From contig JAAWDX010000008.1 in NCBI GenBank assembly GCA_022794035.1, positions 1 through 62,713 on the forward strand: 62,713 nucleotides of DNA. Reading direction: 5' to 3'. The notes under the pieces are model-generated. The model was not told the DNA's origin and did not search any database. It saw nothing but the letters and a program-made list of their open reading frames with translations. The DNA comes from Lachnospiraceae bacterium (GTDB taxonomy: Bacteria; Bacillota; Clostridia; Lachnospirales; Bianqueaceae). The translations under genes and the position numbers were made by a program. This document shows positions 8,943 through 18,065 of the stretch, piece by piece (position 1 is the first letter of the stretch; each line of letters opens with the position of its first letter).

Positions 8943-9602
8943 TTACTGTGGCAACAAAATTTCAGTCGTAAAGGCTCCGTCCTCACTGGCCCGCATCAGA
9001 TAGCCATGATATTTGCGTACAATATCATCCACCCGAATCAGGCCAAAGCCATGTCCTTCTCCTTTAGTCGTACGAAAACGGCCGTTTTCTTTTCTTCTTT
9101 TAACAGAGGCCGTCAAATTGGTAAAGCACATATACAGCTGCGTATTTTTCATGTCCATATATACGCGGATCATTCTCTTTTCCTCCGGCAGCTGCAGACT
9201 CGCTTCAATTGCATTATCAAACAGATTGCCAATCATAATGCACAGGTCTACCTCCGATGTGGTAAGCGCCAGCGGGATATGTGCATCGACGATGACCTCG
9301 ATCTGCTTCGATCTGGCAAGCGAAATTTTGCTGTTTAAAATGGCATCGGTCATGGCATTTCCCGTTTTGATCACGGTCTTGACCTGGTCCAGATTTTCGC
9401 CCAGCTCCGCCAGATACTGCTGCAGAGCCGGTAAGTTCCCAGAGTCTGCATAGCTTTTCAGCACCTGAATGTGATTTTTATAGTCATGCCGCCAGCCGCG
9501 TATCTCCTGATACATGGTTTCCACTTCCTGATAATGTGTTTCCATCAGGCTTCTTTGATAGGTACTCAACCGTTTATGCACAATTTTTGACAGTAATCCC
9601 AT
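8943..9602 (-). CDS. GHKL-type histidine kinase lacking a membrane sensor domain
   Basis: A 219-residue AgrC/BlpH-like kinase core. A short N-terminal helical region is followed by the H-box WRHDYKNHI (His39), a dimerisation helix pair, the N-box NLFDNAIEAS, and the glycine box GEGHGFGLIRVDDIV. Family members usually carry five to seven membrane helices or an extracellular domain before this core; here nothing precedes it. The start is well supported by GAGGAAAAGCA before ATG 9602, and the upstream LytTR gene ends only 9 bp away, so a lost N-terminus is unlikely to be hidden there. It probably phosphorylates the adjacent LytTR regulator in response to a cytoplasmic cue or a partner protein. 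Confidence 0.8.
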   Translation of the reverse strand: MGLLSKIVHKRLSTYQRSLMETHYQEVETMYQEIRGWRHDYKNHIQVLKSYADSGNLPALQQYLAELGENLDQVKTVIKTGNAMTDAILNSKISLARSKQIEVIVDAHIPLALTTSEVDLCIMIGNLFDNAIEASLQLPEEKRMIRVYMDMKNTQLYMCFTNLTASVKRRKENGRFRTTKGEGHGFGLIRVDDIVRKYHGYLMRASEDGAFTTEILLPQ

Positions 9603-9611
9603 TGCTTTTCC

Positions 9612-10310
9612 TCAAAAATAATCGATCATGGCACGGTTCAAGGCCTCATAGTACGCCTTGGAAAGCGGAATCCGGCTCCCGTCGCTGAGCAGTACCTCGC
9701 GCCTATCGATCTGCCGTATATATTTCAAATTCACAATAAAGGAACGGCTTGTCCTAAAAAAGCTGCTGCTCAGCTGCTCCTCCAGCTCCGACAGCGTTTT
9801 TTTAACGGTCCATTCCCGGTCCGCATGCACCGTGACATAATTCTTCTGTACTTCTAAATACCGGATTTCATAATAGGGCAGACGCACTGTGCCCTCCGCC
9901 GTACTCAAAATGAGTCCCTTTTCCTCCTGCTGCAGCTTCCACACCGCCCGACTGAGCACCTCAAACAGTTTTTTCTGATCCACCGGCTTTAACAGATAAT
10001 GCAGCGCCTCCACTTCATAGCCATCAGCGATATAATCTGTATATCCAGTGATAAAAACAATCTGTATGCCCCGGTTATCCTTACGGATACGGCGTGCCAG
10101 CGCCACACCGTCCATTTCTGGCATCTCAATATCCAACAGCAGGATCTGACAGGAACGATCCTCTTCATAATGAAATAAAAATGCTTCTGCCGAGGTATAT
10201 ACCTCGATTTCTACCGGCTCCTTTAGCACGCTGCGCGTCCACTGAATCACCAGCTCCTGCACATAGGCACCGGCGGCTGCTACATCATCACATATGGCAA
10301 TCTTGTACAT
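9612..10310 (-). CDS. LytTR-family response regulator (AgrA/BlpR-like)
   Basis: A 232-residue regulator. The receiver domain has the acidic pair CDD at 7-9, phospho-acceptor Asp60 in ILLLDIEMPEMDG and Lys in LLKPVD. The LytTR domain (about 135-232) has the usual YLEVQKNYVTVH and FFRTSRSFIVNLKYI strands that contact DNA through loops. It starts 7 bp after murG, with GAGGG from the murG stop region as ribosome site, and is followed by the GHKL kinase. Such pairs control exporters, bacteriocins or surface functions; the ABC exporter downstream is the likely target. Confidence 0.85.
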   Translation of the reverse strand: MYKIAICDDVAAAGAYVQELVIQWTRSVLKEPVEIEVYTSAEAFLFHYEEDRSCQILLLDIEMPEMDGVALARRIRKDNRGIQIVFITGYTDYIADGYEVEALHYLLKPVDQKKLFEVLSRAVWKLQQEEKGLILSTAEGTVRLPYYEIRYLEVQKNYVTVHADREWTVKKTLSELEEQLSSSFFRTSRSFIVNLKYIRQIDRREVLLSDGSRIPLSKAYYEALNRAMIDYF

Positions 10311-10317
10311 ACTGCCC

Positions 10318-11406
10318 TCAGCTCTGCACCGTTTCTAAAATCACACGCAGCACCTCGGCCGTTCCGTTTTTAGCAGCCTTTCCGCCCATGGCGGCCTGAT
10401 ACTCTGCGCGGTGCGCCTGCACATAAGAGAGCGCCTGCTGCAGACTTTCTATGGTGAGCTCCTCCTGCGGCAGCACGTAGCTAAAGCCCTTTTCTTTGAA
10501 ATGCTCTGCGTTTAAGATCTGATCGCCGCGGCTGACCGTAAGGGGCAGCGGCACCAGAATGTTGGGCAGCTTTAAAAGCAAAAGCTCGTTGATGGAGTTG
10601 GCTCCGGCGCGGCTGAGCACGACATCGGTCATGGCGTACAGGTCCGGCAGCTCGTCCTTGGCGTAGGCCAGCGCAAAGTAGCCGTCTGCTTCTTGGACCT
10701 CGAAGCCGCTCTGCTCGCCGCCGTACAGATGCACAATCTGGTAGCTCTGCAGCAGCTCCTGCAGATGATCATGCACCACATCGTTGAGTGCGCCGGCCCC
10801 CTGACTGCCGCCGATGACCAGCAGCACAGGATTCCCCTGCGGGTTCAGACCGGTAAGCGCAAAGCCCCGCTCGCGGCTTCCGTTTGCGAGCGCCGAGCGG
10901 ATCGGCGTGCCGGTGAACACGGTTTTGCCCTCCGGCAGATGCTTCATTGTTTCTTCAAAGGTGGTGCAGATCCGGTTGGCAAACGGTGCACACAGCTTGT
11001 TGGCCAGTCCGGGCGTCAGGTCAGACTCATGCAGAATTACCTTGGTATGCGTGAGCCTTCCGGCTACAGCAGCCGGGAGGCTGGCAAAGCCACCCTTGCA
11101 GAAAATAAGCGCCGGGCGCCGTTTGCGGATGATGCGAATGGCCTGCACAATGCCCTTGATCACTCGAAACGGCGTACGCAGCGTGTCCGGATTCAGGCTG
11201 CGGTGCAGCCGCCCGGACGCCACCTGATGAAAGGGAAGACCGGCCGCCACCGCCAGCTGATACTCAATTTCATTTTTCTGGCCCAGATACTCCACCTGAT
11301 AGCCCGCCTTCTGCAGCGGCTCTGCCAGCGCCAGATTCGGATTGACATGGCCGGCCGTTCCGCCGCCGGTCATAAAAATCAGCTTTTGATCTCTCTTTTT
11401 CTTCAT
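10318..11406 (-). CDS. murG: MurG-type UDP-GlcNAc transferase (paralogue 1)
   Basis: A GT28 glycosyltransferase of about 362 residues that adds GlcNAc to undecaprenyl-PP-MurNAc-pentapeptide (lipid I) to make lipid II at the inner membrane face. Visible motifs are MTGGGTAGHVNPNLAL near the start, FCKGGFASLPAA, VILHESDLTPGLAN, VIGGSQGAGALN and SRAGANSINELLLL in the UDP-GlcNAc site. I start at ATG 11406 (MKKKRDQK), which overlaps the galE stop in ATGA; an earlier in-frame codon at 11457 lies inside galE and is unlikely. It sits outside any cell-division gene cluster, between galE and a LytTR regulator. A second homologue lies at 22001-23071, so this one may have a specialised role. Confidence 0.85.
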   Translation of the reverse strand: MKKKRDQKLIFMTGGGTAGHVNPNLALAEPLQKAGYQVEYLGQKNEIEYQLAVAAGLPFHQVASGRLHRSLNPDTLRTPFRVIKGIVQAIRIIRKRRPALIFCKGGFASLPAAVAGRLTHTKVILHESDLTPGLANKLCAPFANRICTTFEETMKHLPEGKTVFTGTPIRSALANGSRERGFALTGLNPQGNPVLLVIGGSQGAGALNDVVHDHLQELLQSYQIVHLYGGEQSGFEVQEADGYFALAYAKDELPDLYAMTDVVLSRAGANSINELLLLKLPNILVPLPLTVSRGDQILNAEHFKEKGFSYVLPQEELTIESLQQALSYVQAHRAEYQAAMGGKAAKNGTAEVLRVILETVQS

Positions 11407-12416
11407 TCTACATAACCATTCGGGTTCTGTGACTGCCAGCGCCACGAATCCGCACACATATCCTCAATGCTGTACTGCGCCTTCCAGCCAAGCTCCCGCT
11501 CCGCCTTAGAGGCGTCACCGTAACAGAAGGCAATATCACCAGCCCGGCGCCCCACCACCTGATAGGGCAGCTCCTTGCCGCAGGCCTTCTCATAGGCATG
11601 AATCACATCAAACACGCTGTAGCCCTTGCCGGTGCCCAAATTGTACACTTCAACTCCCGGCCTTTCCTCCAGCTTCTCCAGCGCTTTCAAATGGCCCCTT
11701 GCCAGATCCAGCACATGAATATAATCGCGTACGCCCGTGCCGTCCGGCGTATCATAATCGTCGCCATACACCTGCACATAGGGCCGAATGCCTACAGCCA
11801 CCTGTGCCACATAGGGCACCAAATTATTCGGAATGCCCTGCGGGTCCTCGCCGATCAGGCCGCTCTTGTGCGCACCGATCGGATTAAAATAACGCAGCAG
11901 AATGATATTCCACTCCGGATCCGCCGTATGCACGCCCTTCAAAATCTCTTCGATCATCCATTTTGTCCAGCCGTACGGATTCGTCGCCGGCTGCTTGGGC
12001 ATCTCCTCCGTAATCGGCATCACCTTCTGCTCGCCGTACACGGTGGCAGAGGAGCTAAAAATCAGGTTCTTCACGCCGTGCGTGCGCATGGCATTGCACA
12101 GGTTAATTGTGCCTGTGATGTTATTCTGATAATACTCCAGCGGCTTTGCCACCGATTCGCCCACCGCCTTCAGTCCAGCAAAATGAATTACGCTCTCGAT
12201 CTTCTCCTCGTCAAAAATAGCGTTTAGCGCCGCTTCATCCAGAAGATCCGCCTGATAAAACTTCACGCTGCGGCCCGTGATCTTCTCCACACGCTCCAGC
12301 GCCTTTTCGCTGGAATTATACAGGTTATCCACCACTGCCACATCGTATCCGGCATTCAAAAGCTCTACACAGGTATGGCTGCCGATATATCCGGCTCCTC
12401 CGGTCACTAAAATCAT
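11403..12416 (-). CDS. galE: UDP-glucose 4-epimerase
   Basis: A 337-residue short-chain dehydrogenase-type epimerase that interconverts UDP-glucose and UDP-galactose, the last step of the Leloir pathway. The NAD site is VTGGAGYIGSHTC, the catalytic Ser sits in FSSSATVYG, and the catalytic Tyr/Lys pair is in NPYGWTKWMIE. Length matches the family. AAAGGAGGAGCAGGCAG precedes ATG 12416. It follows mtnN by 15 bp and its stop codon overlaps the murG start by 4 nt. galK and galT are not adjacent but occur as a fused gene 7 kb away. Some GalE enzymes also act on UDP-GlcNAc; that cannot be told from sequence alone. Confidence 0.93.
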   Translation of the reverse strand: MILVTGGAGYIGSHTCVELLNAGYDVAVVDNLYNSSEKALERVEKITGRSVKFYQADLLDEAALNAIFDEEKIESVIHFAGLKAVGESVAKPLEYYQNNITGTINLCNAMRTHGVKNLIFSSSATVYGEQKVMPITEEMPKQPATNPYGWTKWMIEEILKGVHTADPEWNIILLRYFNPIGAHKSGLIGEDPQGIPNNLVPYVAQVAVGIRPYVQVYGDDYDTPDGTGVRDYIHVLDLARGHLKALEKLEERPGVEVYNLGTGKGYSVFDVIHAYEKACGKELPYQVVGRRAGDIAFCYGDASKAERELGWKAQYSIEDMCADSWRWQSQNPNGYVE

Positions 12417-12431
12417 CTGCCTGCTCCTCCT

Positions 12432-13121
12432 TTAAAAATATTTCATCATTGTTTGGATCATATGCATAGCCCGCGCAGCGGCAAAATTGACGAACTCCTC
12501 ATACTGCATGGGCGCTTCATCGCTCGCTCCGTCACTGATGGCTCTGATGATCACAAAAGGCACTTTATTTAATGTGCAGGTCTGCGCTACCGCTCCGCCC
12601 TCCATCTCGGTGCAATCGCCTGCAAATTGCTGCACAAGCCATTTCTTTTTATCCGGATCTGCTACAAACTGATCTCCCGTCACAATGCAGCCGCAGTGCG
12701 CCGGAATGGCCAGCTCCTCTGCTGCCCGCTGCGCTGCCTGAATGAGCTTCTCATCCGCCTGAAAATAGATTTGATCAGGCCCCGACACAAAACCGGGTGC
12801 GTCCCCAAAGAAGGTCGTATCAAAATCATGCTGCGCGGCTGCCTGTGAGATCACGATATCGCCGACATGCAGCGCTTCATTCAGCGCGCCGGCTACCCCC
12901 ACATTGATGATTACCTGCGGATGGAAGCGCTCGATGAGAAGCTGCGTGCACACGGCCGCATTCACCTTGCCAATGCCGGCCTGCACGCCCACAACCTCAC
13001 GGCCGTCCAGGCTTCCCTTTAAAAATGTCATTCCGCATGCTTCCAGACAAACCGCTGCATGCGCTAAGCTTTTTCCCAGCGCCTCATATTCTTCCTCGGT
13101 CGCCGTGATAATTCCTATCAT
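12432..13121 (-). CDS. mtnN: 5'-methylthioadenosine/S-adenosylhomocysteine nucleosidase
   Basis: A 229-residue PNP-superfamily hydrolase that removes adenine from methylthioadenosine and S-adenosylhomocysteine in the activated methyl cycle. Motifs are MIGIITATEEEYEAL at the start, NVGVAGALN, the TEMEGGAVAQ ribose-binding stretch and ISDGASDEA with the catalytic Asp. I start at ATG 13121, which has GGGAGGAACGAG in front and gives the usual family length; the longer frame to 13202 runs into the asparaginase gene. It lies 16 bp after that gene and 15 bp before galE. No luxS is visible nearby. Confidence 0.92.
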   Translation of the reverse strand: MIGIITATEEEYEALGKSLAHAAVCLEACGMTFLKGSLDGREVVGVQAGIGKVNAAVCTQLLIERFHPQVIINVGVAGALNEALHVGDIVISQAAAQHDFDTTFFGDAPGFVSGPDQIYFQADEKLIQAAQRAAEELAIPAHCGCIVTGDQFVADPDKKKWLVQQFAGDCTEMEGGAVAQTCTLNKVPFVIIRAISDGASDEAPMQYEEFVNFAAARAMHMIQTMMKYF

Positions 13122-13137
13122 CTCGTTCCTCCCGTCC

Positions 13138-14088
13138 TTATTCCAGCGGCGCTGTGCGGCTGCGCATGTACTCATCCAGCCACTCCTGACTGGCAATTTC
13201 ATGTATGCAGCGGCCGCCTTGCTGTTTGGTTAGATAGACCTGAGGCTTCTCTTTTTCTGTCACAACCGCAAAGGAAAAACCGCTGATATTGGTGGCCACG
13301 CCCCAGCGCCCCTGCGCATCCAGAGCCACTACCGAAAGATCGCCTGCCTTGCCTCTGCGCTTTTTCAGCTTTTCATCCAGTCTGGCAACGGCTCTCTCGC
13401 AGGCCTCCTGCGGATGCAGGCCTTCTTCCATCAGCCGCACAATCTCATAAGAGATGCAGCCCTTCATCAGATCCTCTCCTAGGCCTGTCGCGCTTGCGCC
13501 CCCGACCTGACTGTCCACATAAAAGCCGCTGCCGCTGATCGGCGAATCGCCTACTCGTCCGGCGCGCTTCATAAAAAGTCCACTGGTGGAAGTGGCGGCC
13601 GTCATCTTGCCGTTTTGATCCAAGCAGACCATCCCCACTGTATCATGACCGCTGTAGGGCTTAATTTCCTGCTCTCTGTTTTCCTGTACACGTCTATTAT
13701 AATAAATTCTGGCCCGGTCCGTCAGCATATTCTTTCGTTCAAACCCTTCCTTATGGGCAAACTTTTCTGCTCCTGCCGCCACCAGAACGTTGTTGACTTT
13801 TTCATAACTGAGCCTTCTTGCGATGGAAATCGGATTGGCATAATCCTTGATTGCTGCCACCGCTCCAATATCCAATGTATCGCCGTCCATATAAGCGCTG
13901 TCCAGCTCTACCTGCATCTCTTCATTAGGCAGACCGCCGTAGCCTACTGATTTATAAAAAGGAAAGTCCTCTACGGCCCGAATGGCCGTTTCAATGGCAT
14001 CTCCTGCATTTTTTCCGTTTTCTAAAAGCTCTGCGCCTGCGGTGATCCCCTCCAGGGCCATCCGCCAGGTTGCAATCATTCCCCACAT
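13138..14088 (-). CDS. N4-(beta-N-acetylglucosaminyl)-L-asparaginase (glycosylasparaginase)
   Basis: A 316-residue Ntn hydrolase of the glycosylasparaginase/L-asparaginase 2 type, which cleaves the GlcNAc-Asn link of glycopeptides. The self-cleavage and catalytic site is GHDTVGMV, with Thr as the new N-terminus after autoproteolysis. Downstream, TSTSGLFMKRAGRVGDSPI and GGASATGLGED are the substrate-site motifs. There is no signal peptide, so it acts in the cytoplasm on imported glycopeptides. The start at ATG 14088 has GGAGAATTACT upstream. It is the first gene of a run with mtnN and galE, compatible with recovery of amino sugars and aspartate. Confidence 0.88.
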   Translation of the reverse strand: MWGMIATWRMALEGITAGAELLENGKNAGDAIETAIRAVEDFPFYKSVGYGGLPNEEMQVELDSAYMDGDTLDIGAVAAIKDYANPISIARRLSYEKVNNVLVAAGAEKFAHKEGFERKNMLTDRARIYYNRRVQENREQEIKPYSGHDTVGMVCLDQNGKMTAATSTSGLFMKRAGRVGDSPISGSGFYVDSQVGGASATGLGEDLMKGCISYEIVRLMEEGLHPQEACERAVARLDEKLKKRRGKAGDLSVVALDAQGRWGVATNISGFSFAVVTEKEKPQVYLTKQQGGRCIHEIASQEWLDEYMRSRTAPLE

Positions 14089-14131
14089 AGTAATTCTCCA
14101 TTTCCGAAGCGCTTTAACGCTAGTGAAACAT

Positions 14132-14160
14132 AAGGGAGACTCTCGCAAAGAGTCTCCCTT
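14132..14160 (-). terminator. Terminator-like hairpin after nifJ
   Basis: A perfect 12-bp inverted repeat, AAGGGAGACTCT at 14132-14143 and AGAGTCTCCCTT at 14149-14160, with a 5-nt loop. It lies between the nifJ stop (14211) and the asparaginase start (14088). The U-tract after it on the minus strand is weak (TTATGTTT), so it may end nifJ transcripts only partly. A smaller CTAAGC/GCTTAG hairpin lies just upstream. Confidence 0.6.
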
Positions 14161-14210
14161 ATCATCTAAGCGAAGCTTAGCGTTCTTTTATTCTAGTATT
14201 TCCGTTTAGC

Positions 14211-17200
14211 TTAGTTCTCATTCGGAGCATACAGGTCGCTCAGGCGCTGCAGATGCTCATAGCGAGCGGCTGCATTCTCTTCTGCCTTCTCGAACAGCTC
14301 CTGTGCTCTCTCTGGGAAGGAACGGGTCAGCGCAGAATAACGAGCCTCATTCAGGATGAATTCCTGATAGCTGGTTGTCGGCGCCTTGCTGTCCATCACG
14401 AACGGATTCTTGCCCTCTGCCTTAAGAGCCGGATTGAAGCGGAACAGGTTCCAATAGCCGCAGTCTACAGCCTTCTTCATCTCAGCCTGGCAGTTGACCA
14501 TACCGCCCTTGATGCTGTGCATCTCACAAGGAGCATAGCCGATGATCAAAGAGGGACCCGGATATGCCTCAGCCTCACGGATTGCCTTCAGCGTCTGGTT
14601 GTTATCAGCGCCCATCGCGATCTGAGCAACATAGATATAGCCATAGGACATCGCAATCTCAGCCAGGCTCTTCTTAGCAATGGCCTTACCGGCAGCAGCA
14701 AACTGAGCTACCTGACCGATCTGAGATGCCTTAGAGGCCTGACCGCCGGTATTGGAGTAAACCTCGGTATCGAATACCATGATGTTTACATCCTCGCCCT
14801 GTGCCAGCACATGGTCAACACCGCCAAAGCCGATATCATAAGCCCATCCGTCACCACCAAAGATCCATACGGACTTCTTAGCCAAATATTCTTTGTTGTC
14901 TACGATATCTTTGCACAGATCGCAATTAGCTCCCTGCTTCTCGATGGCAGCCACCAAAGCCTTAGCAGCAGGCGTATTCTTTTCACCGTCATTAACGGTA
15001 TCTAAATATTCCTTAGCTGCAGCCTTGACTTCCTCTGTAGCCTGATCCGCTTCCAGAATGGCCTTTACGTCCTCGATTAGACGGGTTCTGATTGCTTTCT
15101 GTCCCAGATACATACCATAGCCATGCTCAGCGTTATCCTCAAACAGTGAGTTCGCCCAAGCCGGACCATGACCTTCTTTATTCACCGTGTAGGGTGAGGT
15201 TGCAGCAGGACCGCCCCAGATAGAGGAGCAACCGGTTGCATTAGAAATATACATTCTGTCGCCGAACAGCTGGGTAATCAGACGTGCATAAGAGGTCTCT
15301 GCACAGCCTGCGCAGGAGCCGGAGAACTCAAGCAGCGGCTGCTTGTACTGGCTGGTGATCGCATTGATCGTCTTGGTAACTTCCGGCTTCTCGGAAACAT
15401 TGGCTACGCAGTAATCAAATACTGCCTGCTGTGCATCCTGAGATTCGCGGGGCACCATGGTCAGAGACTTGGTGGGGCATACGCCTACGCAGACGCCGCA
15501 TCCCATACAGTCCATAGGAGACACTGCCAAGGTATATGCATACCCATTCTTAGCAACAGTCTTCTCTTTTGCCGCAATCTTGATATTAGCCGGAGCTGCT
15601 GCCTTCTCTTCCTCAGACAAAGCATAAGGACGAATGGTAGCATGCGGGCAGACAAATGCACACTTGTTACATCCGATACATGTTTCGTTGTTCCACTCCG
15701 GAACGTTGACGGCAACGCCGCGCTTCTCATAGGCGGAAGCACCCTGCTCGAAAGTACCGTCTGCATGATCCATAAAGGCAGATACCGGCAGAGAGTCGCC
15801 ATCCATCTTGCCAACAGGCGTCAGGATATTGTCGACCATCTTAACCAGCTTAGCCGGTCCCTGTGTCTTGGGAGCTTCTACAGTATCCACTGCATTAGCC
15901 CAATCCGCAGGCACATCGATCTTAACAAATGCGGATACACCGGCGTCAATTGCCTTATGGTTCTTATCTACCACATCCTGGCCCTTCTTCAGGTAGGACT
16001 TGGTAGCTGCATCCTTCATATACTGAATGGCTTCTTCAATCGGAAGCACCTTCGCCAATGCGAAGAAGGAAGCCTGCAGAATGGTGTTGGTTCTCTTGCC
16101 CATGCCCACCTGCTCTGCCAGATCGATCGCATTTACGGTATACAGCTGAATGTTGTTCTTAGCAATATACTGCTTGGTCTCTGCATTCAGATGATTGTTC
16201 AGCTCTTCGGGAGTCCACTGACAGTTAATCAGGAATACTCCGCCGGGCTTAACGTCGTTCACCATCTTATAACCCTTCAGAATATAGGAAGGATTATGGC
16301 AGGCAACGAAGTCAGCCTTGTTAATATAGTAAGGGCTCTTGATCGGCTTATCGCCAAACCGCAGATGGGAAATGGTGATACCGCCGGTCTTCTTAGAGTC
16401 ATACTGGAAATATGCCTGTACGTATTTGTTGGTATGGTCGCCGATGATCTTGATGGAGTTCTTATTTGCTCCTACCGTACCGTCGCCGCCCAGACCCCAG
16501 AATTTGCACTCGATCGTGCCTTCTGCTGCCGTATTGGGAGAGGGCTTCTCTTCCAAAGACAGGTTGGTCACATCATCCTGAATACCAATTGTAAACTGGT
16601 TCTTCGGCTGATCCTTCTTCAGCTCCTCATATACAGCGAATACGCTTGACGGAGGCGTGTCTTTGGATCCCAGACCATAACGGCCGCCTACAACCTTAGC
16701 TGTTACGCCGTGAGTTGCCAGTGCGGTTACAACGTCTAAGTACAGAGGCTCGCCCAATGCGCCGGGCTCTTTAGTTCTATCCAGAACCGCAATCTTCTTA
16801 GCGGTAGCAGGAATGGCCTCGATCAGCTTTTCTGCAGAGAACGGACGATACAGTCTTACCTTTACCAGTCCGACTTTTTCGCCTGCGGCGGTTAAGTAAT
16901 CAATAACCTCTTCTGCTACGTCGCAGATGGAGCCCATTGCTACGATTACGCGCTCTGCATCCGGTACACCGTAATAGTTGAACAGCTTATAATCGGTGCC
17001 AAGCTTGGCGTTTACTTTGTTCATGTATTCTTCTACAATGCCGGGCACTGCTTCGTAGTACTGGTTGCAGGCCTCGCGGTGCTGGAAGAAGATATCGCCG
17101 TTCTCATGAGAACCGCGCATTACCGGATGTTCAGGATTGAGGGCGCGGTTACGGAATGCTTTAACAGCATCCATATCCACCATGTCTTTCAGATCGTCAT

Positions 17201-17762
17201 AATCCCAAACTTCGATCTTCTGAATCTCGTGAGAGGTGCGGAAGCCATCGAAGAAGTTGATGAACGGAACGCGGCCCTTGATGGCTGCCAGATGCGCAAC
17301 GGCACCTAAGTCCATAACCTCCTGCGGATTGGTCTCTGCCAGCATAGCAAAACCGGTCTGACGACATGCATATACGTCAGAATGGTCGCCGAAAATGTTT
17401 AATGCGTGGGAAGCCACACATCTGGCGGATACATGGAAAACGGTCGGCAACAGCTCGCCGGCAATTTTGTACATGTTCGGGATCATCAGGAGCAAGCCCT
17501 GAGATGCGGTATAAGTAGTCGTTAAAGCGCCGGCTGCCAGAGAACCGTGCACCGTACCGGAAGCACCTGCTTCGGACTGCATTTCGGCTACCTTAACGGT
17601 AGTACCGAAAATGTTTTTAAGGCCCTGTGCAGACCACTGGTCTACATAGTCGGCCATGGGGCTAGATGGGGTAATCGGGTAAATGCCCGCAACCTCGGTA
17701 AATGCGTATGACACATGAGCCGCGGCATTATTACCATCCATGGTTTTCATTTTTCTTGCCAT
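14211..17762 (-). CDS. nifJ: Pyruvate:ferredoxin (flavodoxin) oxidoreductase
   Basis: A 1183-residue single-chain PFOR that oxidises pyruvate with CoA to acetyl-CoA and CO2, reducing ferredoxin. Domain order is complete: the N-terminal alpha/gamma-type domains (YPITPSSPMADYVDQW), a CoA-binding region, two [4Fe-4S] clusters of ferredoxin type (CIGCNKCAFVCPHA and CMGCGVCVGVCPTK), and the C-terminal TPP domain with FSGSCAGCAE, NATGCSSIWGG and GGDGWAYDIGFGG. I start at ATG 17762 (MARKMKTMDG), with GGGAGAATTACT as ribosome site; the extra upstream codons are not supported. It is a strong marker of anaerobic metabolism and appears monocistronic. Confidence 0.97.
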   Translation of the reverse strand: MARKMKTMDGNNAAAHVSYAFTEVAGIYPITPSSPMADYVDQWSAQGLKNIFGTTVKVAEMQSEAGASGTVHGSLAAGALTTTYTASQGLLLMIPNMYKIAGELLPTVFHVSARCVASHALNIFGDHSDVYACRQTGFAMLAETNPQEVMDLGAVAHLAAIKGRVPFINFFDGFRTSHEIQKIEVWDYDDLKDMVDMDAVKAFRNRALNPEHPVMRGSHENGDIFFQHREACNQYYEAVPGIVEEYMNKVNAKLGTDYKLFNYYGVPDAERVIVAMGSICDVAEEVIDYLTAAGEKVGLVKVRLYRPFSAEKLIEAIPATAKKIAVLDRTKEPGALGEPLYLDVVTALATHGVTAKVVGGRYGLGSKDTPPSSVFAVYEELKKDQPKNQFTIGIQDDVTNLSLEEKPSPNTAAEGTIECKFWGLGGDGTVGANKNSIKIIGDHTNKYVQAYFQYDSKKTGGITISHLRFGDKPIKSPYYINKADFVACHNPSYILKGYKMVNDVKPGGVFLINCQWTPEELNNHLNAETKQYIAKNNIQLYTVNAIDLAEQVGMGKRTNTILQASFFALAKVLPIEEAIQYMKDAATKSYLKKGQDVVDKNHKAIDAGVSAFVKIDVPADWANAVDTVEAPKTQGPAKLVKMVDNILTPVGKMDGDSLPVSAFMDHADGTFEQGASAYEKRGVAVNVPEWNNETCIGCNKCAFVCPHATIRPYALSEEEKAAAPANIKIAAKEKTVAKNGYAYTLAVSPMDCMGCGVCVGVCPTKSLTMVPRESQDAQQAVFDYCVANVSEKPEVTKTINAITSQYKQPLLEFSGSCAGCAETSYARLITQLFGDRMYISNATGCSSIWGGPAATSPYTVNKEGHGPAWANSLFEDNAEHGYGMYLGQKAIRTRLIEDVKAILEADQATEEVKAAAKEYLDTVNDGEKNTPAAKALVAAIEKQGANCDLCKDIVDNKEYLAKKSVWIFGGDGWAYDIGFGGVDHVLAQGEDVNIMVFDTEVYSNTGGQASKASQIGQVAQFAAAGKAIAKKSLAEIAMSYGYIYVAQIAMGADNNQTLKAIREAEAYPGPSLIIGYAPCEMHSIKGGMVNCQAEMKKAVDCGYWNLFRFNPALKAEGKNPFVMDSKAPTTSYQEFILNEARYSALTRSFPERAQELFEKAEENAAARYEHLQRLSDLYAPNEN

Positions 17763-18065
17763 AGTAATTCTCCCTTTCCTCATTTTTACGTTTGTAAAAA
17801 CGCATCATTGAATATCAGCCATTCATTTGCATGAAATTTCAGACAAACAAATGTGTTTGGCATGATTACATAAAATTAGTCTAAGGCCAGCTTCGATTTT
17901 ATCACTTTTCCCCTAATATGTAAAGAGCTAAACAAAATATTTACGCTGGTAAAAAGTGCCGACGGTCGGGACCATTTTTCATCCTGATTTAAGCGCTTTT
18001 TTTCTTGCCTATGCTACGCTGTTTGCTGCTTTTCTGTTACGCTGCTTTTCTATTTGCCGCTTTTC
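17763..18065. other. Intergenic region 5' of nifJ, no gene seen
   Basis: No coding frame is convincing. The nifJ promoter must lie here on the minus strand. A TTTTTAC-rich imperfect palindrome, centred near 17795, could be an operator but matches no consensus I can name. Towards 18000-18065 the plus strand has three imperfect units of GCTGCTTTTCT/GCCGCTTTTCC with a 14-16 bp period, which lead into the repeat element that begins near 18066. Confidence 0.5.

Noticed and set aside
14074..14104. Recent duplication because GAGAATTACTATG precedes both nifJ and the asparaginase gene
   Set aside because: Only 13-14 bases match and the flanks differ; a shared ribosome-site form or chance is enough.
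15642..16649. A 335-codon open frame antisense to nifJ
   Set aside because: It lies wholly over conserved PFOR domains and has no protein signature.
17785..17810. Rex-type operator at the TTTTTAC/GTAAAAA palindrome before nifJ
   Set aside because: It does not match the TTGTTAA-N4-TTAACAA consensus.
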